64,000 nucleotides of DNA from Alphaproteobacteria bacterium (GTDB taxonomy: Bacteria; Pseudomonadota; Alphaproteobacteria; Micavibrionales; Micavibrionaceae), in the NCBI GenBank assembly GCA_028289285.1, contig JANQRF010000002.1, positions 806,001 to 870,000 on the forward strand, written 5' to 3'. Position numbers and translations under genes: made by a program. Below the pieces are notes generated by a model. It searched no databases and was not told the origin of the DNA. It worked only from the letters and a program-made list of their open reading frames with translations. Each line of letters opens with the position of its first letter. The first letter of the stretch is position 1. Positions 16,294-24,355 of this stretch are shown here, in pieces.

Positions 16294-17540
16294 GTAAGTG
16301 CTGATGTTAGATAAGATCCTTGAATACCCGTTGTTGTAACACGGATCAGGCTGCCCGGCACCTGACTTCCGTCAAGTTGAACCTGGGCGAAATGCTCTGT
16401 CCGGCCGGTGTTATTTTGCTCCACAATCACCTCGCGCTCTGTACCGACATGCTGTGCCAAGAATTTTTGCATTTGCGTTTTGCCCAAAGCACGCAATCTT
16501 GCTGCGCGCTCTTTACGAATTTGCGGATCAACCTGCGGCATTTTCGCTGCCGGAGTCCCCTCCCGCTCCGAGTAAGGAAACACATGCAGGAAGGTTAAAT
16601 CGCACTCTTCAACAATGCGCATGGTGTTTTCAAACATCTCATCCGTTTCGGTTGGAAAGCCTGCGATAATATCTGCGCCAAAAGCCATATCCAGGCGATA
16701 ACCTCGCGCCCGTGCGCACATCTCAATCGCATCTTTGCGTAAATGCCGCCGTTTCATGCGTTTCAAAATCATATCATCCCCCGCCTGCAGGCTCATATGC
16801 AGATGCGGCATCAGGCGCGGCTCCTCTGCAATCAGTCTCCACAAATCTTCATCGATCTCCACCGGATCCAAAGAAGACAATCTCAATCTTGGAAGTTCCG
16901 GTACCAGCGCCAATACCCGCCGTATCATCTGCCCCAATGTCGGAGCGCCCGGCAGGTCCGGCCCATAGGATGTAATGTCCACACCCGTAAAAACGATTTC
17001 CTTATATCCACGCGCGACAAGATTACGTACCTGATCAACGATTTCACCTATCGGCACGGACCGCGAATTCCCACGCCCGTAGGGAATAATACAAAAGGTG
17101 CAGCGATGATCACATCCGTTCTGAACCTGCAAAAACGCACGCGCATGCCCTTCGACCCCGTCAATCAAATGCGAGGCCGTTTCCTTCACCGACATGATAT
17201 CGTTCACAAGGACTTTTTCTTCCTGCGGCGCGCCCCATGTTTCGGCTTTCAGTTTCAGATCATTGCCGATAATCTGGTCGACCTCACCCATCTCTGCATA
17301 CATATCGGGGTTAATCTGCGCGCTGCAGCCAGTCACAATAATCTTCGCGTTCGGATTGGCTTTGCGCGCTTTACGGATCGCCTGCCGTGCCTGACGCTCC
17401 GCCTCTTTGGTCACGGCGCAGGTATTGAAAATAATCGCATCATCCAAGCCCGCATTGGCGGCATGGCTGCGCATCACCTCACTCTCATAAGTGTTGAGGC
17501 GACAACCGAACGTTACGAGCTCTGGAGCAGGCTTTGTCAT
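16290..17540 (-). CDS. mtaB: tRNA t6A37 methylthiotransferase MtaB
   Basis: A radical-SAM methylthiotransferase that converts t6A37 to ms2t6A37 in ANN-decoding tRNAs. The 416-residue protein has the N-terminal MTTase domain cysteines ('TFGCRLNTYESEVM', 'FNTCAVTKEAERQ', 'VTGCSAQINPD'), the radical-SAM cluster motif 'NGCDHRCTFCIIPYGRG', and a C-terminal TRAM-like region of about 60 residues. The absence of an extra insert and overall length favour MtaB over MiaB. Confidence 0.95.
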   Translation of the reverse strand: MTKPAPELVTFGCRLNTYESEVMRSHAANAGLDDAIIFNTCAVTKEAERQARQAIRKARKANPNAKIIVTGCSAQINPDMYAEMGEVDQIIGNDLKLKAETWGAPQEEKVLVNDIMSVKETASHLIDGVEGHARAFLQVQNGCDHRCTFCIIPYGRGNSRSVPIGEIVDQVRNLVARGYKEIVFTGVDITSYGPDLPGAPTLGQMIRRVLALVPELPRLRLSSLDPVEIDEDLWRLIAEEPRLMPHLHMSLQAGDDMILKRMKRRHLRKDAIEMCARARGYRLDMAFGADIIAGFPTETDEMFENTMRIVEECDLTFLHVFPYSEREGTPAAKMPQVDPQIRKERAARLRALGKTQMQKFLAQHVGTEREVIVEQNNTGRTEHFAQVQLDGSQVPGSLIRVTTTGIQGSYLTSALT

Positions 17541-17740
17541 AGCGCCGTTTTAAAGCCTTTGAGAAAAACCGTCAAACAGATAAAGATTGACTTTCAACCT
17601 GCAGAAAGCCTATAAAACCTCAAATTCATAGACATTGGTGATTTCATCAATGCCTAACGGTATCCCCCGGCCCGCGAAGATACGCGCACCGGGGCAATTT
17701 TGTATTGGAATAATAAAACGCAAAGACACGAAGAAAAAGC

Positions 17741-18130
17741 ATGAAAGACAACGAAACAGAAAAACTCACATGCACCGTCATCAAAGACTGGACAGCAAGC
17801 TATCCTGACCCCATTCAGGTATCGGCTGGTGAACCGCTGGAACTGGATGGACAAAAAGATGTCTGGGACGGATACACTTGGCTATGGGCAAAAAGCCTGA
17901 ATGGAAAAGAAGGCTGGGTGCCGGATTGCATTTTAAATACGGAAGGCCCGATAACCGTTAAAGAAAATTACACCGCCATGGAGCTCACTTGTAAAAAAGG
18001 GCAAATTTTGACGGCTGAAAAAAAATTGCATGGATGGGTTTTTTGCAAAAATGAAGACGGTTTATCGGGATGGGTGCCGGAACGCAACCTGAGTAAAATC
18101 AATATGACTCAAGTTCAGAATAATGTTTAG
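17741..18130 (+). CDS. SH3-domain protein (129 aa)
   Basis: Two SH3-like repeats are visible: 'VIKDWTASYPDPIQVSAGEP' followed by 'WLWAKSLNGKEGWVPDCIL', then 'VKENYTAMELTCKKGQILTA' followed by 'WVFCKNEDGLSGWVPERNL'. The W-GWVP ends are typical of bacterial variant SH3 domains. No signal peptide, so cytoplasmic. Partner unknown. The 3' end overlaps ffh by 8 bases, so it could be cotranscribed with the SRP gene. Directly upstream, ACGCAAAG-ACACGAAG (17718-17733) resembles a degraded half of the ACGCAAAG repeat family. Confidence 0.75.
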   Translation: MKDNETEKLTCTVIKDWTASYPDPIQVSAGEPLELDGQKDVWDGYTWLWAKSLNGKEGWVPDCILNTEGPITVKENYTAMELTCKKGQILTAEKKLHGWVFCKNEDGLSGWVPERNLSKINMTQVQNNV

Positions 18131-19706
18131 TTCTTTAAGTGACAAACTCGGCGGCATTTTCTCCGGCCTGACGGGCAAAGCCCGTTTGAGCGAGGAAGAC
18201 GTCAATGAGGCCGCCCGCGAGATCCGCGTGGCGCTGCTTGAGGCTGATGTCGCCCTGCCTGTTGTCAAAGACTTCATCGAAACCATCAAGGAAAAAGCCG
18301 TAGGTGCGGATATCACTAAATCCATCTCCCCCGGCCAGCAGGTCGTTAAAATCGTTCATGATGCGATGGTGGAGATGCTGGGCGCAGAAGCCAGTGACCT
18401 GCAATTTGTAACACCACCCAGCGCCTACTTGATGGTCGGTCTGCAAGGCTCCGGTAAAACCACCTCAACGGCCAAGATCGCGAAATTCCTCACCGACAAG
18501 CAGCGCAAGAAAGTTTTGATGGCCTCTCTTGATACGACGCGTCCTGCCGCGCAGGAACAACTTGCAACACTTGGAGAGCAAACAGGTGTCGACACATTAG
18601 AAATTATCAAAGGCCAGAGCCCGCTTGAGATCACGAAGCGCGCTTTAAAAGAAGCAAAACTCGGCGGCTATGACGTGGTGATGCTTGATACGGCAGGCCG
18701 CCTGTCGATTGACGAAGAATTGATGAATGAAGTCACGGCGATCCGCGATCTAGCAAAGCCCGTTGAAACGCTCCTCGTCGTCGATGCCATGACCGGGCAG
18801 GATGCGGTCCAAACCGCGACCGCCTTTAACGAAAAAGTCGGCATTACGGGCACGATGCTCACCCGCGTCGATGGCGATGCGCGCGGCGGGGCGGCGATGT
18901 CGATGCGCGCCGTCACGGGTAAGCCTATCAAGCTGATCGGTGTTGGGGAGAAATGGGATGCGATTGAACCGTTTCACCCGGAACGGATCGCAGGCCGTAT
19001 TTTGGGTATGGGCGATATTGTTTCTTTGGTTGAAAAGGCGAGTGAAACTATTGAGGCCGAAGAAGCGCAGGCCATGGCTGAAAAGCTCAAAAAAGGCCGC
19101 TTTGATTTTAACGATCTTCTGACACAAATGCGCCAAATGTCCAAGATGGGCGGCATGGGCGCGATGATGAACCTGCTCCCCGGCCTTGGCAAAATGGCGG
19201 GGCAGCTCGAAGCCGCGGGCATGAATGACGGGATGCTCAAAACGCAGGAAGCCATCATCCTGTCTATGACGCCTAAAGAACGCGAAAACCCGAAACTGAT
19301 GAATGCGTCTCGTAAAAAACGCATCGCGGCAGGGTCAGGCACAACCGCTCAGGACGTCAATAAACTCTGCAAACAACAATCAGACATGCAAACCGTCATG
19401 AAGCGCATCAAAAAAATGGGCATGGGCAATATGATGGGCATGATGAAAAACATGATGGGCGGCAAAGCCGATGAGCTTGACCTGATGGCCAAATCCATGG
19501 ACCCGGATGCACTCGGTAAAGATATGGACGCGCTTCAAAGCGCGGAGCCCAATCTCGGCCCGAACCCATTCGCCGCGCCGGGCGGCATGCCTGCCGGTTT
19601 AGGTGGCCCTGCCCTGCCCGGTATGGGTATGCCGGGGATGGGCCTGCCCACACGCGGCGGCACAAAAAAGAATAGAAAGAAAAACAAGAAAGGAAAACGC
19701 AAATAG
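18123..19706 (+). CDS. ffh: Signal recognition particle protein Ffh
   Basis: The SRP54 GTPase that binds signal sequences and 4.5S RNA and targets nascent membrane proteins to FtsY. The 527-residue protein has the N domain, a G domain (P-loop 'GLQGSGKTTSTAKIA', 'DTAGRLSIDEELM', 'TRVDGDARGGAA') and a Met-rich M domain ('MGGMGAMMNLLPGLGKMAG', 'MKRIKKMGMGNMMGMM'). The C-terminal tail is Gly/Met/Pro-rich and ends in a Lys/Arg-rich tract. First gene of the ffh-rpsP-rimM-trmD-rplS block. Its TAG stop codon shares two bases with the following heptad repeat. Confidence 0.97.
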   Translation: MFSSLSDKLGGIFSGLTGKARLSEEDVNEAAREIRVALLEADVALPVVKDFIETIKEKAVGADITKSISPGQQVVKIVHDAMVEMLGAEASDLQFVTPPSAYLMVGLQGSGKTTSTAKIAKFLTDKQRKKVLMASLDTTRPAAQEQLATLGEQTGVDTLEIIKGQSPLEITKRALKEAKLGGYDVVMLDTAGRLSIDEELMNEVTAIRDLAKPVETLLVVDAMTGQDAVQTATAFNEKVGITGTMLTRVDGDARGGAAMSMRAVTGKPIKLIGVGEKWDAIEPFHPERIAGRILGMGDIVSLVEKASETIEAEEAQAMAEKLKKGRFDFNDLLTQMRQMSKMGGMGAMMNLLPGLGKMAGQLEAAGMNDGMLKTQEAIILSMTPKERENPKLMNASRKKRIAAGSGTTAQDVNKLCKQQSDMQTVMKRIKKMGMGNMMGMMKNMMGGKADELDLMAKSMDPDALGKDMDALQSAEPNLGPNPFAAPGGMPAGLGGPALPGMGMPGMGLPTRGGTKKNRKKNKKGKRK

Positions 19707-19772
19707 TTGCAAGCTAGTAGTTACAAGTTGCAAGAAAGCCATCTTGAAACTTGTAACCTGTAACTTGTAACT
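19705..19772. repeat. Heptad palindrome (AGTTGCA family), empty copy between ffh and rpsP
   Basis: The left arm (19705-19735) is AGTTGCA, AGCTAGT, AGTTACA, AGTTGCA then AGA. The right arm (19742-19772) is TCT then TGAAACT, TGTAACC, TGTAACT, TGTAACT. The first two bases of the left arm complete the ffh stop codon. The loop is only 6 bases. No gene inside; the rpsP ribosome binding site follows 10-15 bases later. Confidence 0.92.
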
Positions 19773-19795
19773 GAAGTGACTGAAAGGAACGAAAA

Positions 19796-20302
19796 ATGGC
19801 ACTGGCAATGAGACTGTCCCGGGGCGGACGTAAAAAACGCCCGTTTTACCGGATCGTGGTTGCGGATAAACGCATGCCCCGTGACGGCCGTTATATTGAG
19901 CGTTTGGGGACATATAACCCACTGCTCGCGAAAGATGATGCAAACCGCGTCAGCTTGAATGAAGAGCGCATTAAATACTGGCTCGGGGAAGGCGCAGAGC
20001 CGTCTTACCGCGTCGCCACATTTTTAGGCAAAGCAGGCATTGCCCCGATGCCGGAACAGCGCAACAACCCGAACAAGGCCAAGCCGTCTGAAAAGACTGT
20101 AATGCGCGCTGAAGAAAAAGCGGAAAAACAAAAAGCCGCTGCCGAAGCCGCCAAGCAGGCTGAGGAAGACGCAAAAGCCGCCGCCGAGGCCGCTGCCGCT
20201 GAACCGGAAGCTGAAGCGCCTGCGGAAGAGGCCCCTGCCGAAGCAGAAGCTCCAGCCGAGGAAGCACCTGCTGACGCTGAAGAAGAAAAAAAGGCTGAGT
20301 AA
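19796..20302 (+). CDS. rpsP: 30S ribosomal protein S16
   Basis: The N-terminal 80-90 residues are a standard S16 ('[20 protein letters not shown]', '[15 protein letters not shown]'). The remaining 75 or so residues form a low-complexity, Ala/Glu/Pro/Lys-rich acidic tail; total length 168 residues against about 80-110 usually. Similar tails are found in some alphaproteobacteria, and rplS here carries a comparable one. Ribosome binding site AAAGGAA. Normally rimM follows directly; here a DUF559 insertion separates them. Confidence 0.96.
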   Translation: MALAMRLSRGGRKKRPFYRIVVADKRMPRDGRYIERLGTYNPLLAKDDANRVSLNEERIKYWLGEGAEPSYRVATFLGKAGIAPMPEQRNNPNKAKPSEKTVMRAEEKAEKQKAAAEAAKQAEEDAKAAAEAAAAEPEAEAPAEEAPAEAEAPAEEAPADAEEEKKAE

Positions 20303-20313
20303 TCACATTCTTT

Positions 20314-20370
20314 CCCTCTCTCTATGGGAGAGGGAGGGGCCCGCGCCATAGGCGCGGGAGGGTGAGGGGT
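20314..20370. repeat. CCCTC/GAGGG palindromic repeat, left block
   Basis: Contains the hairpins CCCTCTC...GAGAGGG and CCCGCGCC-ATA-GGCGCGGG, ending AGGGTGAGGGG. The last segment lies 4 to 10 bases before the DUF559 ATG and can act as its ribosome binding site. Confidence 0.85.
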
Positions 20371-20374
20371 AAAC

Positions 20375-20815
20375 ATGCCCGACCAAAGAGCGCGTGATTT
20401 AAGGAAACACCAGACGGAAGCTGAAAAGCTTCTCTGGTCGCGCATGCGCAACCGTCAACTTGGCGGGTTTAAATTCAGACGGCAGCATCCAGTTCCGCCT
20501 TATATTCTCGATTTTTATAATGAAGAATACAAAATTGCTATTGAACTTGATGGCGATACGCATGGTCATGAGAAACAAATAAAGAAGGATAAAGAACGCA
20601 CAACGTTTCTAGCAAAACAAGGTATCTCCGTTATTCGGTTTTGGAACAATGAGGTATTTCAAAATCTGGAAGGGGTTTTGGAAACGATTTTAAATCACAT
20701 CGAATACCCCTCACCCACTTCGCTAACGCCGCTACGCGGCGAAGCTCCGTTGCCCTCTCCCCCCCGGGAGAGGGAGGGGCCCGGCGAAGTCCGAAGGACG
20801 AAGACGGGAGGGTGA
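20375..20815 (+). CDS. DUF559 (Vsr-like endonuclease fold) protein
   Basis: A 146-residue protein whose first 105 or so residues match DUF559: 'RARDLRKHQTEAEKLLWSRM', 'GFKFRRQHPVPPYILDFYNE' and 'IAIELDGDTHG'. The D...ELD pattern is the restriction-endonuclease/Vsr-like core, so nucleic-acid cleavage is plausible but unproven for the family. The last 35 or so residues (after 'NHIEYPS') are translated from the downstream repeat, and the stop TGA lies within GGGTGAGGGG. It is not part of the normal rpsP-rimM operon and appears to be cargo of the flanking repeats. Confidence 0.85.
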   Translation: MPDQRARDLRKHQTEAEKLLWSRMRNRQLGGFKFRRQHPVPPYILDFYNEEYKIAIELDGDTHGHEKQIKKDKERTTFLAKQGISVIRFWNNEVFQNLEGVLETILNHIEYPSPTSLTPLRGEAPLPSPPREREGPGEVRRTKTGG

Positions 20816-20819
20816 GGGG
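20705..20819. repeat. CCCTC/GAGGG palindromic repeat, right block
   Basis: It begins CCCCTCACCC and ends GGGTGAGGGG, exact complements, with internal stems including CCCTCTCCC/GGGAGAGGG. The segment 20717-20758 is closely similar, in reverse complement, to 23568-23600 inside trmD (shared words GGGAGAGGGCAACG and TAGCG). It supplies the purine-rich sequence just before the rimM ATG. Confidence 0.88.
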
Positions 20820-20821
20820 TT

Positions 20822-21316
20822 ATGAGTCGTCTTCTCGTTGGCAAAATAAAAACCGCGCACGGGGTCAAAGGCCTTGTGAAGGTTCAGGTCTTGTGTGAAG
20901 ACCTGAACCTGCTCAGCGGTGATGTGTTTACAGCTGAAACAGGCGAAGAGACTCTTCACCTCACCCTTAAAAACGCGATGAAAGATCACTGGATCGGGGA
21001 AGTCAAAAACATCACTGACCGCACCCAGGCTGAAACGTTACGCGGCACAAAACTTTACATCGATGAAAGCACCCTGCCCCCGCCTGGCGACGATGAAATC
21101 TATTACAAAGATCTGATCGGCCTCAAAGCCGTTGATGAAAACAATAATGATATTGGCGAAGTCATCGGTGTCTCTAATTTCGGGGCTGGCGATTTGCTCG
21201 ATATTCGCCCAACGTCGGGTGGACAAAGCTTTTACGTGCCCTATACCAGGGAAACGGTTTTAGAAACTAAAAGCAGTGAAATTATTCTCAAGATACCGGA
21301 AGGCTTAAGCAACTGA
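20822..21316 (+). CDS. rimM: Ribosome maturation factor RimM
   Basis: A 164-residue 16S rRNA processing factor. The N-terminal RimM domain starts 'LLVGKIKTAHGVKGLVKVQV' and the PRC-barrel part contains 'YYKDLIGLKAVDENNNDIG' and 'FYVPYTRETVLE'. It assists 30S head assembly. The ATG is 6 bases after the DUF559 stop; its ribosome binding site (GAGGGTGAGGGG) is provided by the palindromic repeat. Its 3' end overlaps the convergent 320-aa gene by 12 bases. Confidence 0.94.
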   Translation: MSRLLVGKIKTAHGVKGLVKVQVLCEDLNLLSGDVFTAETGEETLHLTLKNAMKDHWIGEVKNITDRTQAETLRGTKLYIDESTLPPPGDDEIYYKDLIGLKAVDENNNDIGEVIGVSNFGAGDLLDIRPTSGGQSFYVPYTRETVLETKSSEIILKIPEGLSN

Positions 21317-22267
21317 GGAATTAGGCCCAGGAGCTGTTATAATCTTGCCTGTTTTATACCGGACGAAAAACTTACCCAGCAAAGAATTTTCTTCATCTGC
21401 ATCTTCATTAAATAATTGCTGAATAGATCTTATAGCGCTTACACGTTGGTGAAGATGGCTTTTAGGATCCCTCACAGGCTTATCATAGTCATCATAAATA
21501 AATTGCGTATTATCCTCATCCGGAAGATCATAATCCAAAAGCCAGTGAATGTTGTTCACATCAGACTGCTTAGCATCTGTCAGGTCAAGAAGCGTGAAAA
21601 CATCTGCGCCCGCACCTTCCTGAAAGATCAATGCTGTTTTATAAATTGCATATTCAGGTCTTTCGCGTTTACTGCGGTCCAGCTCTACCTCGACATCAAT
21701 ACCTCTTTCCTTGAGACGTTCTGTCAGGAAGTTTCTATAACATCTTGCTATTTCATTAACAAAAATTCTGCGTTGCTCTTCCGAATAATGACCAAACATT
21801 TTTGCAACCCGCTCAGGAATCCAGTCAAATAATGGAGATTCCCGCTGCATGGCTTTATGCAAATGTGACCAAACAATCGGATTATCCTCATCACAATATG
21901 TTGCCGCTTTTTTAAGAATACGGATAAGAAGCTGCGGATCCAAAGTCGCTTCCGCAAAAACATCCGTTAAACGAAAGGTCGATTTCGTATCAATAACCTG
22001 ATTGATATATTCCTTATCCGTTTCAGGATTAATCTCTCCGGACGGATGATAATCCGTTGTTGATTCAACAATCGCTTCCGATTTCACTTCTTTGGTGAAA
22101 AAGCGGCTTACCGCCAGCGCAATGCTTGCACCAATCGCCGCCGATAAAATGTGCTGGAATGTATGCGCAATAATAAGTGTAGGCGTATAATTCACGCCGG
22201 ACACAAAGTGATCCCAAGCCAATATGAGCCAATTATCAGGTCCGGAAGTCGGAGGGTCAGATGCCAT
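21305..22267 (-). CDS. Hypothetical protein with one membrane segment (320 aa)
   Basis: The N-terminal region contains a hydrophobic segment ('IIAHTFQHILSAAIGASIAL', about residues 33-52) followed by a long hydrophilic part with many acidic residues ('LLDYDLPDEDNTQFIYDD'). No family recognised. It is antisense to and inserted within the rimM-trmD interval, whose genes are normally adjacent. AT-richer codon use than its neighbours suggests acquisition. An upstream ATG with weak ribosome binding site is the only plausible start. Confidence 0.7.
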   Translation of the reverse strand: MASDPPTSGPDNWLILAWDHFVSGVNYTPTLIIAHTFQHILSAAIGASIALAVSRFFTKEVKSEAIVESTTDYHPSGEINPETDKEYINQVIDTKSTFRLTDVFAEATLDPQLLIRILKKAATYCDEDNPIVWSHLHKAMQRESPLFDWIPERVAKMFGHYSEEQRRIFVNEIARCYRNFLTERLKERGIDVEVELDRSKRERPEYAIYKTALIFQEGAGADVFTLLDLTDAKQSDVNNIHWLLDYDLPDEDNTQFIYDDYDKPVRDPKSHLHQRVSAIRSIQQLFNEDADEENSLLGKFFVRYKTGKIITAPGPNSSVA

Positions 22268-22444
22268 TTAAAACCTCTTTATTTTCCAAAATATTGTATA
22301 TTTATGACAATAAGTCTACATTTTTTGAAGCTATTTGAGGTTTTTGAGAAACCTGGGAGCCTAAGATTATTAACCTTTCCACAAAATATTTGCCATAAGA
22401 TTATATTTGTTCTATAACCTGCCTTATCGAAAAGGGAGCCGGGT

Positions 22445-23224
22445 ATGGATGAACAGGCAAAGACATATTTTCCGCATGTGATCGCGGCGCGGCCATCGCT
22501 TGGCGAGGCGGCCTATGAAGTATTTCATGCCGCGTACACAGAGCTTAAAGATAAAAACCCGGAGCGCCCGGTAAATATTGTGTTTCCAACAGGTTCCACA
22601 CCGAAAGGGCTTTATAAACATATCCGCAGCCGTCACGACCCGAAGCACGACAACGGTCTTAATGTCCGGGTTTTTGCACTGGATGAATATGTCGTGGATG
22701 GCCGGGTTATTCCGGACACGGACCCGCGCTCTTACGCACGCGAAATCCGTAAAGAAATCACTGCGCCTCTCAAAATAGATGAAAGCTTGCATCATTTCTT
22801 TAATACACAAGCCTCCACTGCAGATGTTGCCGCTGAGGAAATGGAACGCGCGATTGCGCATAATGGCGGTCTGGATCTGGTCATTCTCGGGATCGGGCAG
22901 AACGGTCATATCGGTTTCAACGAACCGGGCAGTGCTTTTAACAGCCGCGCACGGTTGGTTGATACAAGCCCAAAAACCCATGAGGCAAATGCGGAACATT
23001 GTAAGGATCATGGCGGCGTACCGGGCCAGGCCGTGACGCTTGGTATAGCAACCATTCTGGAAGCCAAAAAAATTCTTCTGCTGGCAGACGCGAACAAGCT
23101 GCAAATCATGGAACGTGCTTTCACACATGAAATCAGTCCAGATATGCCAACCAGTGCGCTCCGCACGCACAACGACTGCACGGTTGTTTGCGCACCGGAT
23201 ATTGCCTGGCGCATTGGCGGATAA
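22445..23224 (+). CDS. nagB: Glucosamine-6-phosphate deaminase
   Basis: Converts glucosamine-6-phosphate to fructose-6-phosphate and ammonia, linking amino-sugar recycling to glycolysis. The 259-residue protein shows 'IVFPTGSTPKGLYKHI', the active-site 'FALDEYV' and 'GIGQNGHIGFNEPGSAF', with 'SALRTHNDCTVVCAP' near the end. Ribosome binding site GGGAG lies 7 bases upstream. Its position between rimM and trmD is unusual. It could work with the peptidoglycan-recycling LdcA encoded at 5 kb. Confidence 0.92.
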   Translation: MDEQAKTYFPHVIAARPSLGEAAYEVFHAAYTELKDKNPERPVNIVFPTGSTPKGLYKHIRSRHDPKHDNGLNVRVFALDEYVVDGRVIPDTDPRSYAREIRKEITAPLKIDESLHHFFNTQASTADVAAEEMERAIAHNGGLDLVILGIGQNGHIGFNEPGSAFNSRARLVDTSPKTHEANAEHCKDHGGVPGQAVTLGIATILEAKKILLLADANKLQIMERAFTHEISPDMPTSALRTHNDCTVVCAPDIAWRIGG

Positions 23225-23283
23225 ATTTTTTCGGATAAAAATCTTTTGCAAGGTCAGGGCATGGCGTGGTTTAAAGCCTTATT

Positions 23284-24075
23284 ATGCACTTTAACCTTCT
23301 CACCCTTTTCCCGGAGATGTTTCCAGGCATGCTGGAACACTCTCTCGCAGGCAAGGCACTCACCCGCGGCGACTGGTCTTATGAGGCTGTGAATATCCGC
23401 GATTTTGCGACCGATACGCACAAGACCGTAGATGATACGCCTTATGGCGGCGGGGCCGGGATGGTCATGCGCGCCGATGTGGTTGAACGGGCTTTATTAT
23501 CCATTCAATCACCCTCTCCCAGCCCGCTCACACGGGGCTCCTCCCTCTCCCTTCAGGGAGAGGGCAACGAAGCTTCGGCGCATAGCGCCGCTAGCGCAGT
23601 GGGAGGGGGATTTGGCCGGCTCATATATTTATCTCCGCGCGGCAAACCGCTGACCCAAAATCTGGTCAAAGAGCTTGCTGCTGCGCCTGCCCTTACCCTT
23701 TTGTGCGGGCGCTATGAAGGGGTCGACCAGCGTATTCTGGACGCTTATGACTTCGAAGAAATCTCAGTCGGTGATTATGTGCTCTCCGGTGGAGAGCCCG
23801 CTTCCCTTATTCTCATGGATTCCGTCATCCGGCTTTTGCCCGGTGTGATGGGCAATGAGGCCACGCCCGATAATGAAAGCTTTGGATCAGCTACAGGCGG
23901 CATGCTTGAATATCCGCATTACACCCGCCCTACCAGCTGGACCGCCGCCAATGGTCAAACCTATGAGGTTCCGGATATCCTGAAAGAAGGCCATCACGCC
24001 AAAATCGAGGCGTGGCGCAAAGAGCAGTCTGAAAAAATTACCCGCGCACGGCGACCTGATTTACTAAAAAATTAA
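23284..24075 (+). CDS. trmD: tRNA (guanine-37-N1)-methyltransferase TrmD with an in-frame repeat insertion
   Basis: TrmD methylates G37 of tRNAs with a 3' purine at 36, using SAM bound in a trefoil knot. Family segments are intact: '[20 protein letters not shown]', '[17 protein letters not shown]', '[15 protein letters not shown]', '[13 protein letters not shown]' and '[14 protein letters not shown]'. Between residues 75 and 111 there are about 35 extra residues (rich in Ser, Pro, Gly, Ala) translated from a palindromic repeat of the DUF559-associated family. The site corresponds to a surface loop in the linear order of motifs. The frame is kept, so the protein is probably functional. Confidence 0.93.
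   Translation: MHFNLLTLFPEMFPGMLEHSLAGKALTRGDWSYEAVNIRDFATDTHKTVDDTPYGGGAGMVMRADVVERALLSIQSPSPSPLTRGSSLSLQGEGNEASAHSAASAVGGGFGRLIYLSPRGKPLTQNLVKELAAAPALTLLCGRYEGVDQRILDAYDFEEISVGDYVLSGGEPASLILMDSVIRLLPGVMGNEATPDNESFGSATGGMLEYPHYTRPTSWTAANGQTYEVPDILKEGHHAKIEAWRKEQSEKITRARRPDLLKN
23511..23610. repeat. CCCTC/GAGGG palindromic repeat inside the trmD coding sequence
   Basis: Contains CCCTCTCCC (23512-23520), an inner CCCTCTCCC-TTCA-GGGAGAGGG hairpin (about 23543-23564), then CAACGAAGCTTCGGCG...TAGCGCCGCTAGCG and AGTGGGAGGGG. The order is the reverse complement of the right block of the DUF559 element. It stays open in the trmD frame. Confidence 0.88.
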
Positions 24076-24101
24076 CCTCTGCCGCGAAGCGGCCATATCC
24101 A

Positions 24102-24184
24102 TTTCACGCAAAGACGCAAAGAACGCTAAAAAATTTAGAGTATTTGGCGAAATCTCTTTGCGGCCTTAGCGTCTTTGCGTGAAA
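24102..24184. repeat. Octamer palindrome (ACGCAAAG family), empty copy between trmD and rplS
   Basis: The left arm reads TTTC-ACGCAAAG-ACGCAAAG-AACGCTAAA. The right arm in reverse complement reads TTTC-ACGCAAAG-ACGCTAAG-GCCGCAAAG. A loop of about 20 bases lies between. The same arms frame the GxxExxY gene at 62853-63327. Apart from a direct repeat CTGCCAGCGGCGCT (about 24191 and 24292), the rest of this 280-base gap shows nothing identifiable. Confidence 0.9.
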
Positions 24185-24355
24185 ATTTACTGCCAGCGGC
24201 GCTTTAGAAAATCCTTGAATTTTAAGCGCTCATCTGCCATAAAGCGCTCAAATTTGAAGGTTTTAAGCCATCAAACAAGAACAGTAAGCCTGCCAGCGGC
24301 GCTCATGGTGAGATCCGGTCTGATTGTCGAGGCTTCAGAATATAGGTGAAAAACG

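Larger units (their letters stand above)
20314..20819 (+). mobile_element. Putative DUF559-carrying palindromic element inserted between rpsP and rimM
   Basis: Two related repeat blocks (20314-20370 and 20705-20819) frame one gene. Left block: CCCTCTC/GAGAGGG hairpin, CCCGCGCC/GGCGCGGG hairpin, then GGGAGGGTGAGGGG. Right block: CCCCTCACCC, a GC-rich stem, CCCTCTCCC/GGGAGAGGG, then GGGAGGGTGAGGGG. The gene is therefore flanked by GGGTGAGGGG and its inverse. The block begins 11 bases after the rpsP stop and ends 2 bases before the rimM ATG. Mobility is inferred from position and structure; no transposase is present. Confidence 0.65.

Noticed and set aside
16743-17615. Long plus-strand frame (290 codons) antisense to mtaB
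   Set aside because: It is a shadow of the mtaB coding frame with no independent family match or ribosome binding site.
17718-17733. ACGCAAAG-ACACGAAG upstream of the SH3 gene as another octamer element
   Set aside because: Only one arm of two words is present, without TTTC or an inverted partner; possibly a remnant, but not supportable as an element.
20314-20819. CRISPR-like array
   Set aside because: The repeat blocks are palindromic and not evenly spaced; there are no spacers of uniform size and no cas genes.
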